This document shows positions 1 to 5,979 of a DNA stretch of 7,632 nt, one piece after another; positions within the stretch are counted from its first letter, which is position 1; each line of letters opens with the position of its first letter. A program made the translations under genes and the position numbers. The notes beneath the pieces were generated by a model that ran no database searches, was not told where the DNA came from, and worked only from the letters and a program-made list of their open reading frames with translations. The stretch is from Thermoplasmatota archaeon. Lineage in GTDB: Archaea > Thermoplasmatota > E2 > DHVEG-1. The DNA lies in contig JAUWYM010000033.1 in the NCBI GenBank assembly GCA_030615845.1, forward strand, positions 1-7,632, read 5' to 3'.

Positions 1-146
1 GGTGATAACATGTAGAATTTGGGTCTTGACCTGTATAATGCAAGTGATGAAGGTATTGGAGATGGTAGGTAATTATGAAAATTGAGTGTTTTTATGAAAG
101 ATGTGCGGAATATGGGTTAATTATATAGTCGTGTTAACAAGTAGAG

Positions 147-219
147 TGGGCCCGCCGAGATTTGAACTCGAGTTACCAGCACCCCAAGCTGGAAGGATGC
201 CAAGCTACCCCACGGGCCC
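147..219 (-). tRNA. tRNA-Pro, anticodon GGG
   Basis: Read on the minus strand, this is a complete 73-nt cloverleaf. The acceptor stem GGGCCCG/CGGGCCC is fully paired and the discriminator is A. The D arm is GGGT/ATCC. The anticodon stem CCAGC/GCTGG closes the 7-base loop TTGGGGT, giving anticodon GGG for proline (CCC/CCU codons) with G at position 37. The T arm is TCGAG/CTCGG around TTCAAAT. There is no intron. CCA is not encoded, because the base after the discriminator starts CAC, which suits archaea, where CCA is usually added after transcription. The GGTAGCTTGG...ATCCTTCC body resembles archaeal tRNA-Pro sequences from memory. An AT-rich stretch at about 240-249 is in the right place for a TATA box, but I cannot confirm it. 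The neighbouring minus-strand gene ends about 80 bp upstream. Confidence 0.96.
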
Positions 220-298
220 AGAATGTAGGACATACATATGATAATTATTGAAAAACTTTATTCGCATCGTATTTGAAATATCTGATACCAATTTATTA

Positions 299-1639
299 TT
301 ATAAATCTCTCTTAAATTGACTAGTTTGAATATTTTTATGAATTTTTGATCTATCAATTCTTTTAAAGCTACATTTCATCTTAGGTGAGGGCATGAGTTG
401 TACTTTCGCAGATATTTTTTTTTCAAAAAAATGGGAATCAAAATCCATTGCAACACCCACTCCTTCAGGTGGTAAAAGAAAATCTAACTTCAACATGTTA
501 TGTCCAACCCTTGATATCTGCCTTTGCGGTTCAATTTTACATATTCCAGTAAGCTTGATCTCTTCTTTACCATCGAGGTAGAAACCATCTACAACACCAG
601 GTGCTTCACAGATGACAAAACCTAAGAAGATTTTACCACCAAAAAATCTATTTATGTATTCTCCTGCGTCACTTTCCATCTTAAATCGCAGATGTAATTT
701 TTCTTTTTTTGTTTCTGCTGTTAACTCAAGATCTGTCGGATAATAAAAATCATAACATTTTGCATATTTGGTTTTATTATAACGAAAACTGATGTTACTA
801 AACTCCTGATAAGTTTTTCCATCTTTAGAGAGAATCAACGTACCGAGTGCAGGACCTTGCATTATCCAAAAAAGAGCGTTTCCATAGAAAAGACTCCATC
901 CGTTATCAAGCAATGCCCACACCCAATCATAACCTAACGGATTGTTTTCAGTACTAAAAGATATTGATTTTGGAATTTGTAATTTAGAGCCTGAAATCCT
1001 CCATCCAATAAGTTTTGCATAGGTCGAGACAGTTTTTTTAAACTCTGAAAGATTTCGAAATGGATTGGTATATGAAAAATTACCCCAAACATGTTCATAA
1101 TACCCTTTACCAACAACTTTAAATTTTTTTTCATCAATATTCATCGTCCCAGAGATTTCTCCTTTTGGGATGAATCCATATCTATAGGATCCAAGACCCA
1201 TCGGAATATGTCCACCTGTTATTTGCTGTGTCACCCAATGTGGTAACGATTCAGCATGATACCATAGATGTAATTCGATGTTTTTTTCTTGATTTTTGAT
1301 CTTCATCTCGTAATCTGGATACAATCCCTTCAGAAAACACTCTTTGAATCTCACCTCAAAACAATCTTTTTTTGATTCAAGTTGTTTTGAATCATTTCGA
1401 GTACAATATAAAAAATGCTTTCCTATTTCTCGATCGAAAAGACTTAAATTGTACAGAGAACCAATTTTTTTAGGTTTTGTCTGAAACCATTCGCTAAACG
1501 TCGTTTTTAAACTCCATTTTTTGTTATCTTCAACGGTCTTAAAAAAAGCCTCAGTGCACCACCACTCAATAATACTTGGAAAATGCTCTCTTTCATCCTC
1601 TGGTGTCCATGGACATGCTGGTTGCTTTGTATTATTCAT
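299..1639 (-). CDS. CrtC/AttH-like lipocalin-fold protein (possible isoprenoid hydratase or cyclase)
   Basis: Predicted 446-residue soluble protein with no signal peptide or membrane segment. Two landmarks place it in the CrtC/AttH superfamily (carotenoid 1,2-hydratase, AttH-like and related calycin-fold enzymes). One is an N-terminal EWW at residues 25-27, a variant of the usual EWWY with Cys in the fourth place. The other is the central GKGYYEHVWG at 177-186, matching the family Y-[DE]-H-x-WG signature. A later LTG...E block near 363-370 resembles the C-terminal family motif. Tryptophans and aromatics are abundant, as expected of a beta-barrel binding a hydrophobic ligand. Family members hydrate, cyclise or otherwise process terpenoids and polyketides; the substrate here is unknown. 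The gene is divergent from the UbiA prenyltransferase gene, which suggests a prenylated substrate (inference). An in-frame TTG at 1660 would add seven residues. I prefer the ATG at 1639, because a TATA-like box at 1668-1675 would start transcription just upstream of it, giving a nearly leaderless mRNA. The family assignment rests on motifs only, so the exact function is uncertain. Confidence 0.75.
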   Translation of the reverse strand: MNNTKQPACPWTPEDEREHFPSIIEWWCTEAFFKTVEDNKKWSLKTTFSEWFQTKPKKIGSLYNLSLFDREIGKHFLYCTRNDSKQLESKKDCFEVRFKECFLKGLYPDYEMKIKNQEKNIELHLWYHAESLPHWVTQQITGGHIPMGLGSYRYGFIPKGEISGTMNIDEKKFKVVGKGYYEHVWGNFSYTNPFRNLSEFKKTVSTYAKLIGWRISGSKLQIPKSISFSTENNPLGYDWVWALLDNGWSLFYGNALFWIMQGPALGTLILSKDGKTYQEFSNISFRYNKTKYAKCYDFYYPTDLELTAETKKEKLHLRFKMESDAGEYINRFFGGKIFLGFVICEAPGVVDGFYLDGKEEIKLTGICKIEPQRQISRVGHNMLKLDFLLPPEGVGVAMDFDSHFFEKKISAKVQLMPSPKMKCSFKRIDRSKIHKNIQTSQFKRDL

Positions 1640-1667
1640 ATTTGTCTGATGATATACCAAAGGATTA

Positions 1668-1675
1668 ATTAAATA
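1668..1675 (-). promoter_or_regulatory. Putative TATA box of the CrtC/AttH-like gene
   Basis: On the minus strand the sequence is TATTTAAT inside AAATATTTAATTAATC. Its centre lies about 32 bases before the ATG at 1639, so an archaeal start site about 26 bases downstream would fall near 1645. That leaves a leader of only a few bases. No ribosome-binding site precedes the ATG, which fits leaderless translation. The upstream TTG codon at 1660 would lie before the predicted transcription start. Confidence 0.45.
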
Positions 1676-1726
1676 TTTACTGAACGAATTATTCTAAGAA
1701 ATATGTTGCATTCAATAAATTAAAGA

Positions 1727-1733
1727 TTTAAAT
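1727..1733 (+). promoter_or_regulatory. Putative TATA box of the UbiA-SDR-methyltransferase operon
   Basis: TTTAAAT is preceded by the purine-rich TAAAGA, which could serve as a TFB recognition element. Transcription would start near 1756, giving a leader of about 17 bases that includes the GAGGT ribosome-binding site at 1761-1765. The predicted promoter faces away from that of the CrtC/AttH-like gene within the 133-bp intergenic region. Confidence 0.5.
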
Positions 1734-1735
1734 CA

Positions 1736-1751
1736 GATAGTTATTACTATC
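1736..1751 (+). repeat. Perfect inverted repeat between TATA box and predicted start site (candidate operator)
   Basis: GATAGT-TATT-ACTATC is a perfect 6-bp inverted repeat with a 4-base spacer. It starts 3 bases after the putative TATA box and ends just before the predicted transcription start of the UbiA operon. A dimeric repressor bound here would block the RNA polymerase complex. A similar palindrome (GATATT-N5-AATATC) overlaps the TATA box of the winged-helix regulator gene at the right edge of the window. The function is inferred from position only; the region is AT-rich and chance is possible. Confidence 0.4.
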
Positions 1752-1760
1752 AGCTGCAAC

Positions 1761-1765
1761 GAGGT
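1761..1765 (+). promoter_or_regulatory. Ribosome-binding site deciding the TTG start of the UbiA gene
   Basis: GAGGT lies seven bases before the TTG codon at 1773 and is complementary to the 3' end of 16S rRNA. It supports the unusual TTG start. The next in-frame Met codons are at residues 59-60, which would remove the N-terminal part of the UbiA fold. Confidence 0.65.
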
Positions 1766-1772
1766 TGTTTTA

Positions 1773-2777
1773 TTGACAATAAATGCAAAACCCAACATTA
1801 CACTAAAAGACAAGATATTTGCCCATATTGAAGCATCACGACCGTATACTGTTATTTGGTGTGGGCTTGTTAGCCTTGCAGGAGCATGTATTGCTTTTAA
1901 AGATTTCCCGCCACCAACTACTGCAGTTCTTGTTACAATTATACCTATGATGGGGTGGACAGCAGGGCTCTACTTAACTGATTTTTTTGATAGAAGACTT
2001 GATTTGATACAGAAACCTCATCGGCCGATTCCTTCAGGAAGAATTCATCAAAATGAAGCATTAGCTATAGGCGGCATATTTGCAACATTAGGTTTTTTAT
2101 TATCATTTCTCCTAGGGATTTACAATGTTCTAATAGTTTTTCCAGTTGCAGTACTTGTTTTTACCTATGCAAAATTTACGAAATCACAAGGAATAATTGG
2201 AAATATTAATAGAGGAACAGTTATTGTCGCCGCCTATTTTTTCGGAGTTTTCTCCACAGGTCAGCCAATAGAATCAATCCCTCTCTACATATGGTTGCTC
2301 TCGGTAATGTTTTTTGTTCATGACACAAACAGCAATCTTGTAGGAGCAATACGTGATATGTGGGGAGATAAGGAAGGAGGATACAAAACAATACCAGTGA
2401 AATATGGTACTAAAAAATCAATATATATCTCTCTTGTTCTCAGCATCATTTATATGTCGCTGATAATGATTCTCATAAATCATTTCAACTTTTTACAATA
2501 TCCCTATCGATTTTATGTTCTCTTTTTCTTCGCCTTTCTTGTTCTTTGCTGTATGTATCTTTTGATTTTTACATCAAAAAAAGAGATAGACCGGCACAAA
2601 GCACTTGTTGCCCATAAATTTTTTATTGCAGAACGAATAACGCTTGCATCTGCATTTATTGCTGGGATGATACACTCACTTATGCTTTCCATCTTAATAT
2701 TTATTGTAGCAATAAGTATTTCTCTTATTGCACAGCGCTCACTGAGAAAAAGATATGAATTTATGGAGAAAACATGA
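1773..2777 (+). CDS. UbiA-family membrane prenyltransferase
   Basis: Predicted 334-residue integral membrane protein with about nine hydrophobic segments (for example 25-42, 50-68, 98-118, 145-160, 215-235, 246-267, 303-320). UbiA enzymes move a prenyl group from a prenyl diphosphate to an aromatic or other acceptor inside the membrane, using two Asp-rich, Mg-binding loops. Loop 1 is TDFFDRRLD at residues 69-77, followed by KPHRPIPSGR (81-90), the family hallmark. The usual first Asn of NDxxDxxxD is Thr69 here. Loop 2 is RDMWGDKEGGYKTIPVKYG at 194-212, with Asp195 and Asp199. Length and motif order are normal, so the gene looks intact. The start is TTG with a good GAGGT site. The stop overlaps the SDR start by ATGA, implying translational coupling. 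It could be a digeranylgeranylglyceryl phosphate synthase-type lipid enzyme, but the Thr69 change and the ligase/SDR context favour a specialised acceptor (inference). Confidence 0.92.
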   Translation: MTINAKPNITLKDKIFAHIEASRPYTVIWCGLVSLAGACIAFKDFPPPTTAVLVTIIPMMGWTAGLYLTDFFDRRLDLIQKPHRPIPSGRIHQNEALAIGGIFATLGFLLSFLLGIYNVLIVFPVAVLVFTYAKFTKSQGIIGNINRGTVIVAAYFFGVFSTGQPIESIPLYIWLLSVMFFVHDTNSNLVGAIRDMWGDKEGGYKTIPVKYGTKKSIYISLVLSIIYMSLIMILINHFNFLQYPYRFYVLFFFAFLVLCCMYLLIFTSKKEIDRHKALVAHKFFIAERITLASAFIAGMIHSLMLSILIFIVAISISLIAQRSLRKRYEFMEKT

Positions 2778-3712
2778 AGTGTTTAGTGACAGGAACAACT
2801 GGATTTATTGGAAGTGCTCTAAATAAAAGATTGGTGCGAGAAGGCCATTCAGTCAAGGCAATGATTCATAAAAAAAAGCCAAAATATATGGATGATGCTG
2901 TTCACTACATTTTGGCAGATATAACAAATCCAGCAAGTTTGAAATCTATAATTGACGACATTGATGTTGTGTTTCATTGTGCGGCATTAGTCAGGGATTA
3001 TGGGCCAAAAAAAGACTTCTTCAAGATTAATGTTGAGGGAACAAAAATTCTTGCAAACCTCTGTAAAAATAATATAGAACGATTCATTTTTTTAAGTCAC
3101 ATTCAATATGAATCTGAAAGGTCTTCAAGCTATTATACTCTTTCTAAGATACAAGCAGAGAACTATCTTTTAAAAAAATATAAGGATGAAAAATTCCCTT
3201 CTGTAATTATTCGTCCAGGAAATGTCTATGGGCCAGGAGCAACAATCTGGGTGTTAAGACCAGTACAGGCAATCAAATCAAATCGTATTACGCTCATTAA
3301 TGGAGGAAAGGGCATATTTCATCATACATATATTGACAACATTCTTGATGTCCTGATGGCTGCAATGCAAAATCATAATGCTATTGGTGAATCATTTGAT
3401 GTAACTGATGGAGATCATTCGATTACTTATGGTACATACTTTAATGACCTTGCTAAATTAATTGGAAAACAACCAATTACAAAGAACCATTCAAAAAATA
3501 CAGCGTTATTTTATGCAAGATTAATGATGGTGATGCATACGCTCTTTCGGATTAAACCGCTGATAACTCCCACTGCTGTCGATATTTTTACCAATAATAA
3601 GAAAATTTCAATTGAAAAGGCAAAACAACTTTTAGGTTATGAACCAAAGATTAATTATGATGAAGCAATGAAACAAATTCGAAAATGGCTACAGGAGGAA
3701 GACCTTATTTGA
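2774..3712 (+). CDS. Extended SDR, NAD-dependent epimerase/dehydratase or 3beta-HSD-like oxidoreductase
   Basis: 312 residues, a normal length for an extended short-chain dehydrogenase/reductase. The N-terminal Rossmann motif TGTTGFIG (Gly7, Gly10, Gly13) binds NAD(P). Asp49 in the ADIT segment and HCAALV at 68-73 are further cofactor-pocket landmarks. The catalytic Tyr121-x3-Lys125 pair lies in YTLSK, with Ser108 a likely partner. RPGNVYGPG at 147-155 is the block typical of epimerase and 3beta-hydroxysteroid dehydrogenase relatives. A hydrophobic C-terminal segment (about 244-264) could touch the membrane, as in sterol and lipid dehydrogenases. The first four bases overlap the UbiA gene, so the two proteins are probably made together and act on the same product. 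It may oxidise or reduce a hydroxyl or keto group, or epimerise or dehydrate a substrate. Sequence alone does not choose between these. Confidence 0.9.
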   Translation: MKCLVTGTTGFIGSALNKRLVREGHSVKAMIHKKKPKYMDDAVHYILADITNPASLKSIIDDIDVVFHCAALVRDYGPKKDFFKINVEGTKILANLCKNNIERFIFLSHIQYESERSSSYYTLSKIQAENYLLKKYKDEKFPSVIIRPGNVYGPGATIWVLRPVQAIKSNRITLINGGKGIFHHTYIDNILDVLMAAMQNHNAIGESFDVTDGDHSITYGTYFNDLAKLIGKQPITKNHSKNTALFYARLMMVMHTLFRIKPLITPTAVDIFTNNKKISIEKAKQLLGYEPKINYDEAMKQIRKWLQEEDLI

Positions 3713-3724
3713 GTGATGCCAAAA

Positions 3725-3731
3725 TTTAAAG
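3725..3731 (+). promoter_or_regulatory. Possible internal TATA-like box before the methyltransferase gene
   Basis: TTTAAAG lies in the 52-bp gap after the SDR gene and would place a transcript start near 3754, about 11 bases before the ATG at 3765. A weak AGGA ribosome-binding site lies at 3752-3755. Read-through from the operon promoter is at least as likely. Confidence 0.2.
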
Positions 3732-3764
3732 ATATGTAGCATATTTGATGCAGGACTGTTTAGT

Positions 3765-4415
3765 ATGTTAAGAAGAATAACGGAAAAATTTTTTTCATTA
3801 TTCATATATATCTTCTATAAGCAGATCGGGACGAAATTTCGAACGGATGCGTTTAAATTTTTTTGGGATATCTTTTTTGTAGTTTTTGAAAAAGCAGGTT
3901 TTAGATTTGACGTCATATCAAGTAATTACATCAAGCTGTATACTGATCTTGTTGAGAAAGAAATCAGCATGGCAAAGATCTCCTCAAAAGATCGTATCCT
4001 TATCATGGGATGTGGTTCTCTACCTGCAACATCTGCTCTTATTGTAATTAAAACAAAGGCAGACATCGTCGCAATAGATACTGATCAAAGAGCAGCACAA
4101 GAAGCATCTCAGTACTTTAAAAATCTCAATCTGAATGGTAAAATTACGGTGGAACATGCTGATGGCCTCAAGTATCCTGTGGATGAATTTGACGTCATAT
4201 TTGTACTTCATGGCGTACGACAACAAAAAGAAGTTTTGAATTATCTCGCGGAAAACATACAGGATAAAACAAGGATTATCTTTCGAACTGTCTGCGATGA
4301 AAAGGGTAAACCATCAGGCAAGTCCCTTGACGTATCCCACCTTTTTTCAGTGGAAGACTGCGTGAGATCAGAATATTTAGGATCTGTTGATTCTTTGCTT
4401 TTATCAAAAAAGTGA
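3765..4415 (+). CDS. Class I SAM-dependent methyltransferase-like protein
   Basis: 216 residues. The core is a Rossmann-like SAM-binding domain. Motif I is ILIMGCGSLP at residues 78-87. The strand-2 acidic motif is VAIDTD at 102-107 with Asp105 positioned for the SAM ribose. HADGLKY at 131-137 supplies the adenine-contact Asp133, and strand 4 is FDVIFVLHG at 142-150. The GxGSLPxTS pattern recalls nicotianamine synthase-like enzymes, which use SAM for aminopropyl transfer, so a non-methyl transfer cannot be excluded. The N-terminal 45 residues are rich in Phe/Ile with basic residues and may dock on the membrane, which would suit a lipid-soluble substrate made by the upstream UbiA enzyme. It lies 52 bp after the SDR gene on the same strand and is probably the last gene of that operon. 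The ATG at 3765 is the only good start before an in-frame stop at 3714-3716. The substrate is unknown. Confidence 0.8.
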   Translation: MLRRITEKFFSLFIYIFYKQIGTKFRTDAFKFFWDIFFVVFEKAGFRFDVISSNYIKLYTDLVEKEISMAKISSKDRILIMGCGSLPATSALIVIKTKADIVAIDTDQRAAQEASQYFKNLNLNGKITVEHADGLKYPVDEFDVIFVLHGVRQQKEVLNYLAENIQDKTRIIFRTVCDEKGKPSGKSLDVSHLFSVEDCVRSEYLGSVDSLLLSKK

Positions 4416-4444
4416 TAAAGGACTGATTAATTGCCCTTCTTTTT
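4398..4444 (+). terminator. Hairpin and T-tract between convergent genes
   Basis: A 9-bp stem (4398-4406 with 4413-4421, one G-T pair) encloses the loop AAAAAG and overlaps the methyltransferase stop codon at 4413-4415. The T-rich run TTCTTTTT follows at 4437-4444, as expected for archaeal T-tract termination. On the minus strand the loop itself reads as a run of six T's (4411 down to 4406), about 50 bases past the stop of the convergent CapK-like gene. The short region could therefore end transcripts in both directions. Confidence 0.45.
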
Positions 4445-4461
4445 AGTCTAAGCGTGATGTT

Positions 4462-5853
4462 TCAATCGATTCGGTGTTTTACCTTTGAAATAACAACTTT
4501 TACGTAATCTAATCGCTCGTCTTTTTGTATTTCATCAACTTCGTGTACAACAATATTGACACCGTGACCAATTTTTTCAGAAAATCGCTTTCTCAATTCT
4601 TCAAGTACCGTCTTTACTGGTGGGCATTTGTTTCTTAGTTTTTCATCTATAACAATTAATATCTCAATTTCATCAACCTTTTGTTGAATGATCTGAAACT
4701 GTTTAATTTTATATGTTTTATATTCCTCCATAATCTTAGCAGGTATGCCAGTAACTGTAAGAGGCGATAGCATTTTTTTATTTGGTAAGATAATAAGATC
4801 TGTAGATCTTCCTTCAATCTGCTTTATGGTTTGAGCAGGTATTGTGCAGCATGTCTTTTTTGTTGTTGGTGTGACGATATCCTCAATTCCTATGTATCTG
4901 ATTATTGGTGTGCCTCCCCCATAGAGTTTTGTTACAACAAGTCGACCTGGTTTCTCAGATGGAACTGGTTGGTTTTTTTCATCTAAAAACTCAAGAAAGA
5001 CAAAATCAGAATGAACATGGTAATAGTTTTCTTTATTGCATTGAAATGCAAGTGGTCCTGCTTCTGTTGTACCATAGGTATCCATAACTTTTGCGTTAAA
5101 GCTGTTTTCCACATATGTTTTTGTGTAGCTGTCGAGCATCGCGCCTCCAGAAGTAATACAGGTAAGCGTTATGTTTCTGCCATAGCCATTGTTTTTCAAA
5201 AACGCTAGTTTTCTTAGCATGTTTGGATCAGAGGAAAGAAACTCTGGTTTAAACTCATCAATTTCTTTCATTATCTCCTCAGGTTTTTTCCCGATGTCGA
5301 TATATTTTATGTTTTTCAGCGACATAAATCTTTTAAGAAACGGCAGAGTGCTTTGACCAAAAACCGTATATTCTATACTGCCTGGAACGGTATCGATAAC
5401 CATTATGATCTTTGTTGTCTGCCATCTTCCTCCATATGCCTTGAGACTTCGTACAAAGGCAATGAGGCTTTTTATCGCTGAAAAAACGTCAACATAGACA
5501 AACACTGGTTTTCCTGTGGATCCAGAAGTTGATAAAAGAAAATTATGTTCTGTATCAAATCCTTTAGGTATGATTCGATCAGGATAGTTTTCTCGTAAAT
5601 CATCTTTTGTGATGAATGGAAGTTTTTTGATGTCACCGATTCCTTTTATATCGTTTGGATGAACCCCTGCTTCTTTATATTTCTCATGATAGAGTGGTAC
5701 AGTATATGCATATTTCACTATCCTTTGGAATGCTTTATCTTGATATTGTTTCAGCTGTTTGTTGTCGATACGCCATATTCTGTCTACATCAGAAAGATAA
5801 CTTTTTGCGATACGTAGGAGAAATACAGGATTTGTGAAAGGCTTTATTGTCAT
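4462..5853 (-). CDS. CapK/PaaK-like adenylate-forming enzyme (phenylacetate-CoA ligase family)
   Basis: 463 residues from the ATG at 5853. PaaK/CapK enzymes of the ANL superfamily activate a carboxylic acid with ATP and normally pass it to CoA or another acceptor. Visible motifs: the ATP-phosphate loop STSGSTGKP at 108-116; the A4-like SGGAM at 235-239; YGTTE at 260-264; RYIGIEDIV at 319-327, corresponding to the R-x-x-D region that binds the ATP ribose; and EGRSTD at 347-352 at the hinge. The C-terminal lobe (about 350-463) is present. However, the place of the usual GK-[FW]-[KR] catalytic lysine segment reads ERLDYVKVV (446-454), so the family lysine appears to be Tyr450 by hand alignment to the neighbouring paralogue. 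An upstream in-frame TTG at 5895 would add 14 residues, but it lies at the end of the TATA box, whereas the ATG has AAGGA six bases upstream. The gene is convergent with the UbiA operon and divergent from the second ligase gene. The substrate is unknown. Confidence 0.87.
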   Translation of the reverse strand: MTIKPFTNPVFLLRIAKSYLSDVDRIWRIDNKQLKQYQDKAFQRIVKYAYTVPLYHEKYKEAGVHPNDIKGIGDIKKLPFITKDDLRENYPDRIIPKGFDTEHNFLLSTSGSTGKPVFVYVDVFSAIKSLIAFVRSLKAYGGRWQTTKIIMVIDTVPGSIEYTVFGQSTLPFLKRFMSLKNIKYIDIGKKPEEIMKEIDEFKPEFLSSDPNMLRKLAFLKNNGYGRNITLTCITSGGAMLDSYTKTYVENSFNAKVMDTYGTTEAGPLAFQCNKENYYHVHSDFVFLEFLDEKNQPVPSEKPGRLVVTKLYGGGTPIIRYIGIEDIVTPTTKKTCCTIPAQTIKQIEGRSTDLIILPNKKMLSPLTVTGIPAKIMEEYKTYKIKQFQIIQQKVDEIEILIVIDEKLRNKCPPVKTVLEELRKRFSEKIGHGVNIVVHEVDEIQKDERLDYVKVVISKVKHRID

Positions 5854-5859
5854 TAGATT

Positions 5860-5864
5860 TCCTT
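5860..5864 (-). promoter_or_regulatory. Ribosome-binding site supporting the ATG start of the first CapK-like gene
   Basis: On the minus strand AAGGA lies six bases before the ATG at 5853-5851. Together with the TATA box at 5896-5903, it argues for this start over the TTG at 5895. Confidence 0.55.
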
Positions 5865-5895
5865 TTCGTTTCTTTAATGATTGATTATCTCGCAA

Positions 5896-5903
5896 TATAT
5901 AAA
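5896..5903 (-). promoter_or_regulatory. TATA box of the first CapK-like gene
   Basis: On the minus strand the sequence is TTTATATA, a near-ideal archaeal TATA box. It predicts a transcript start near 5873, about 20 bases before the ATG at 5853, leaving room for the AAGGA site. The alternative TTG codon at 5895 directly abuts this box and cannot be on the transcript if the box is used. Confidence 0.65.
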
Positions 5904-5935
5904 TCTGTCTTTTTGTTTCTAAGCAAGAAAGCCTG

Positions 5936-5943
5936 TTTAAAAA
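5936..5943 (+). promoter_or_regulatory. Putative TATA box of the second CapK-like gene
   Basis: TTTAAAAA in the 126-bp divergent intergenic region predicts a start near 5965. The resulting 15-base leader would contain AAGGA at 5971-5975, four bases before the ATG at 5980. It is weaker than the opposing TTTATATA box. Confidence 0.35.
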
Positions 5944-5979
5944 AATCTTTGGTATCTTATCAAGTAAAGAAAGGATAGT

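Noticed and set aside
2..85. Reading frame open at the left edge and ending at TGA 83-85, possible gene tail
   Set aside because: Only 27 codons with an unconvincing composition and no recognisable motif. A minus-strand frame from TTG at 45 to the edge is equally possible, so neither is called.
299..2777. Carotenoid (bacterioruberin-type) pathway from CrtC-like hydratase plus UbiA-type lycopene elongase
   Set aside because: No phytoene synthase, desaturase or CruF-like gene is in the window, and the neighbouring ligases and methyltransferase are not explained by this pathway. It stays only as a remote alternative.
4020..4226. Minus-strand open frame of 68 codons inside the methyltransferase gene
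   Set aside because: It overlaps a motif-bearing gene, has low-complexity Cys/Ser-rich content at its end and no ribosome-binding site. It is a shadow frame, like the others inside the CrtC-like and CapK-like genes.
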